6,702 bases of DNA from Planctomycetaceae bacterium. GTDB taxonomy: Bacteria > Planctomycetota > Planctomycetia > Pirellulales > Pirellulaceae. Positions 5,543 to 6,702 of this stretch are shown piece by piece. Where the stretch lies: the NCBI GenBank assembly GCA_003506095.1, contig DNWZ01000379.1, positions 1 through 6,702 of the forward strand, in the 5' to 3' direction. Every line of letters begins with the position of its first letter. Positions within the stretch are counted from its first letter, which is position 1. The translations under genes and the position numbers were made by a program. The notes under the pieces were generated by a model, which worked only from the letters and a program-made list of their open reading frames with translations, did no database searches and had not been told where the DNA came from.

Positions 5543-6685
5543 ATGCGTTTACTAGTTGCCAATATCCCGCTTCCGCAGAATCGATTCCTCGTCGACCTGA
5601 ATGCTGCGCTCTCGAAGCGTGTCGATCTGACTCATGACGAGAAGATGTTCTGGAACAAGCAGGGGGAATTTGATGTGATCCATCTGCATTTTCCCGAGTA
5701 CATGACGTTTGAGCATGAGCGGCAGTATGTGGGAGGTCTATCCGATGAACTGATCGCGGCGACAGAAGACCGGCTGAAATTTTGGGGACAGCGAGCCAAA
5801 CTGGTGATTACTCGGCATGTCTTGTTGCCGCATGATGCTCTGAAGGACCCGCAATGGGAAAAAATGTACGAAGCGGTCTATCGCCATGTTCATGGCGTAG
5901 TGCACTTTGCCCAAGCGAGTGTCGATGAGTTCAAACAACGGTATGCGAATACAGGTTTCGTCCATGGCCAGCCGGAACATGCGATCGTTCCGCATCACAA
6001 CTACAGCAGCCTTCCTAATGTCGTCTCTCGCGAGGAAGCTCGCGAACGGTTGGGGATTTCAAGCCACAGCCAGGTGATGCTGGTATTTGGAGCGATTCGA
6101 AATCCGGAAGAGCGTGACCTGATTCTGAAAACGTTTCAGGGCCTCCGAACGAAACGAAAAGTGCTCCTGGTTTCGCGGTGGAAGGAGACATTGGCGAAGG
6201 TCTCATGGATTCGTCTGAAATACTGGTTACGTGATCTGAACCGGCTGTACTATCGCCTGCATCCGAGCTATAAATTAAATTATGGATTCGTGGAAGAAGA
6301 AGACACGCAATTGTACCTGAACGCTGCGGATGTTTTGCTCATCCCGAGATTGAAGGTGCTGAACTCCGGCAATATCACACTGGGAATGACCTTCGGAAAA
6401 GTGGTCGTCGGACCCGATTCGTGGGACGTAGGGGAACTGCTGAAAGATACCGGCAACCCTGTCTTTGATCCGGAGCGCCCAGAAACCGCCGTAGCAGCAG
6501 TCGAGCAGGGCTTCAAACTCGCCAACGAAGGACACATCGGGCAAACCAATCAGAAGCTGGCATTGGAACAATGGTCGGCGGAGCAGTGTGGAGCGAAGTA
6601 TGTGGAGTTTTTTAAAGAGTTGGCAGTCTCCAGTCGTCAGCAGACAGGAACCACATCTTGCTTACCTCCGAACGCTGACAACTAA
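5543..6685 (+). CDS. GT-B-like glycosyltransferase lacking a canonical EX7E motif
   Basis: The 380-residue product reads as a GT-B type glycosyltransferase. The N-terminal domain has MRLLVANIPLP, FDVIHLHFPEY (43-53), LVITRHVLLPHD (87-98), a putative docking helix VVHFAQASVDEFKQRY and the turn AIVPHHNYSSLP (147-158). The C-terminal domain has VMLVFGAIRNPEER (178-191), KVLLVSRWKE (206-215), YGFVEEEDTQLYLNAADVLLIPRL (247-270) and the donor loop VLNSGNITLGMTFGKVVVGP (272-291). That last block matches the SG..LAMSFGKPVI loop of GumI- or ALG1-like mannosyltransferases rather than the EX7E loop of typical GT4 enzymes, so donor and mechanism are open. ATG 5543 is preferred to TTG 5537, which adds two residues; only a weak GAAG (5529-5532) precedes it. 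From about residue 360 the tail (AVSSRQQTGTTSCLPPNADN) lies in repeat DNA and probably is not part of the fold. Confidence 0.82.
   Translation: MRLLVANIPLPQNRFLVDLNAALSKRVDLTHDEKMFWNKQGEFDVIHLHFPEYMTFEHERQYVGGLSDELIAATEDRLKFWGQRAKLVITRHVLLPHDALKDPQWEKMYEAVYRHVHGVVHFAQASVDEFKQRYANTGFVHGQPEHAIVPHHNYSSLPNVVSREEARERLGISSHSQVMLVFGAIRNPEERDLILKTFQGLRTKRKVLLVSRWKETLAKVSWIRLKYWLRDLNRLYYRLHPSYKLNYGFVEEEDTQLYLNAADVLLIPRLKVLNSGNITLGMTFGKVVVGPDSWDVGELLKDTGNPVFDPERPETAVAAVEQGFKLANEGHIGQTNQKLALEQWSAEQCGAKYVEFFKELAVSSRQQTGTTSCLPPNADN
6619..6653 (+). repeat. Heptamer tract 3, forward arm
   Basis: Units GTTGGCA, GTCTCCA, GTCGTCA, GCAGACA and GGAACCA run inside the 3' end of the last glycosyltransferase gene and encode LAVSSRQQTGT. 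GTCGTCAGC (6633-6641) pairs at eight of nine positions with GCTGACAAC (6674-6682). Confidence 0.65.
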
Positions 6686-6702
6686 CAACTAACAACTAAC
6701 AA
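6676..6702 (-). repeat. Heptamer tract 3, reverse arm, running off the window
   Basis: On the + strand the units are TGACAAC, TAACAAC, TAACAAC and TAACAA, so on the - strand they are GTTGTTA twice and GTTGTCA. These are the most regular repeats in the window. The stop TAA 6683-6685 of the last gene is part of the array. The array continues past the window end, so its full length is not visible. Confidence 0.75.

Noticed and set aside
570..6038. 12-base match TCGCGAGGAAGC at 570 and about 6027
   Set aside because: About one such match is expected by chance in a window this long, and the second copy lies in coding sequence outside the repeat tracts.

Overview
The window is a stretch of a bacterial surface-glycan (polysaccharide, LPS O-chain or glycoprotein-glycan) biosynthesis cluster. 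All supported genes are on the + strand. Base composition is close to balanced, Shine-Dalgarno sites are irregular, FkbM methyltransferases are frequent, and degenerate 7-bp repeats of the GTYGTCA type sit between genes. Together these suggest a Planctomycetota-like bacterium. That assignment is a guess from gene style and repeats, not from a marker gene.

Left part (1-1141): the 3' end of a Gfo/Idh/MocA sugar-nucleotide dehydrogenase, then a repeat-bearing gap, then a left-handed beta-helix acyltransferase of the WlbB/WbpD/QdtC type. The pair fits the making of an N-acylated 3-amino sugar nucleotide such as a UDP-2,3-diacetamido sugar. The aminotransferase that should act between them is not in the window.

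Middle gap (1142-1510): 369 bases with no convincing complete gene. It holds an anonymous open frame that lacks a good start and may be a gene remnant. A 10-bp palindrome and a run of nine A residues lie directly in front of the next gene.

Right part (1523-6685): a GT10 alpha-1,3-fucosyltransferase, a membrane-anchored FkbM methyltransferase, a second soluble FkbM methyltransferase, a possible 20-codon leader frame, a GT4 glycosyltransferase and a second GT-B-like glycosyltransferase. The first genes are tightly packed: ATGA overlap, TGATG overlap, and a possible ATGA overlap between leader and GT4. They probably form one translationally coupled unit. Likely roles are fucose transfer, O-methylation of one or more sugars, and addition of further sugars.

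The most unusual non-gene structure is the family of heptamer repeats at 541-582, 5443-5534 and 6619-6702. In the last two places a forward tract faces a reverse tract and can fold into a hairpin. The repeats run into the ends of genes, so they supply stop codons and the last residues of two glycosyltransferases. A second point of interest is the A9 tract in front of the fucosyltransferase: one extra A would join an upstream ATG in frame, which resembles phase-variable fucosyltransferase genes in Helicobacter. I found no RNA gene, insertion sequence or CRISPR array.
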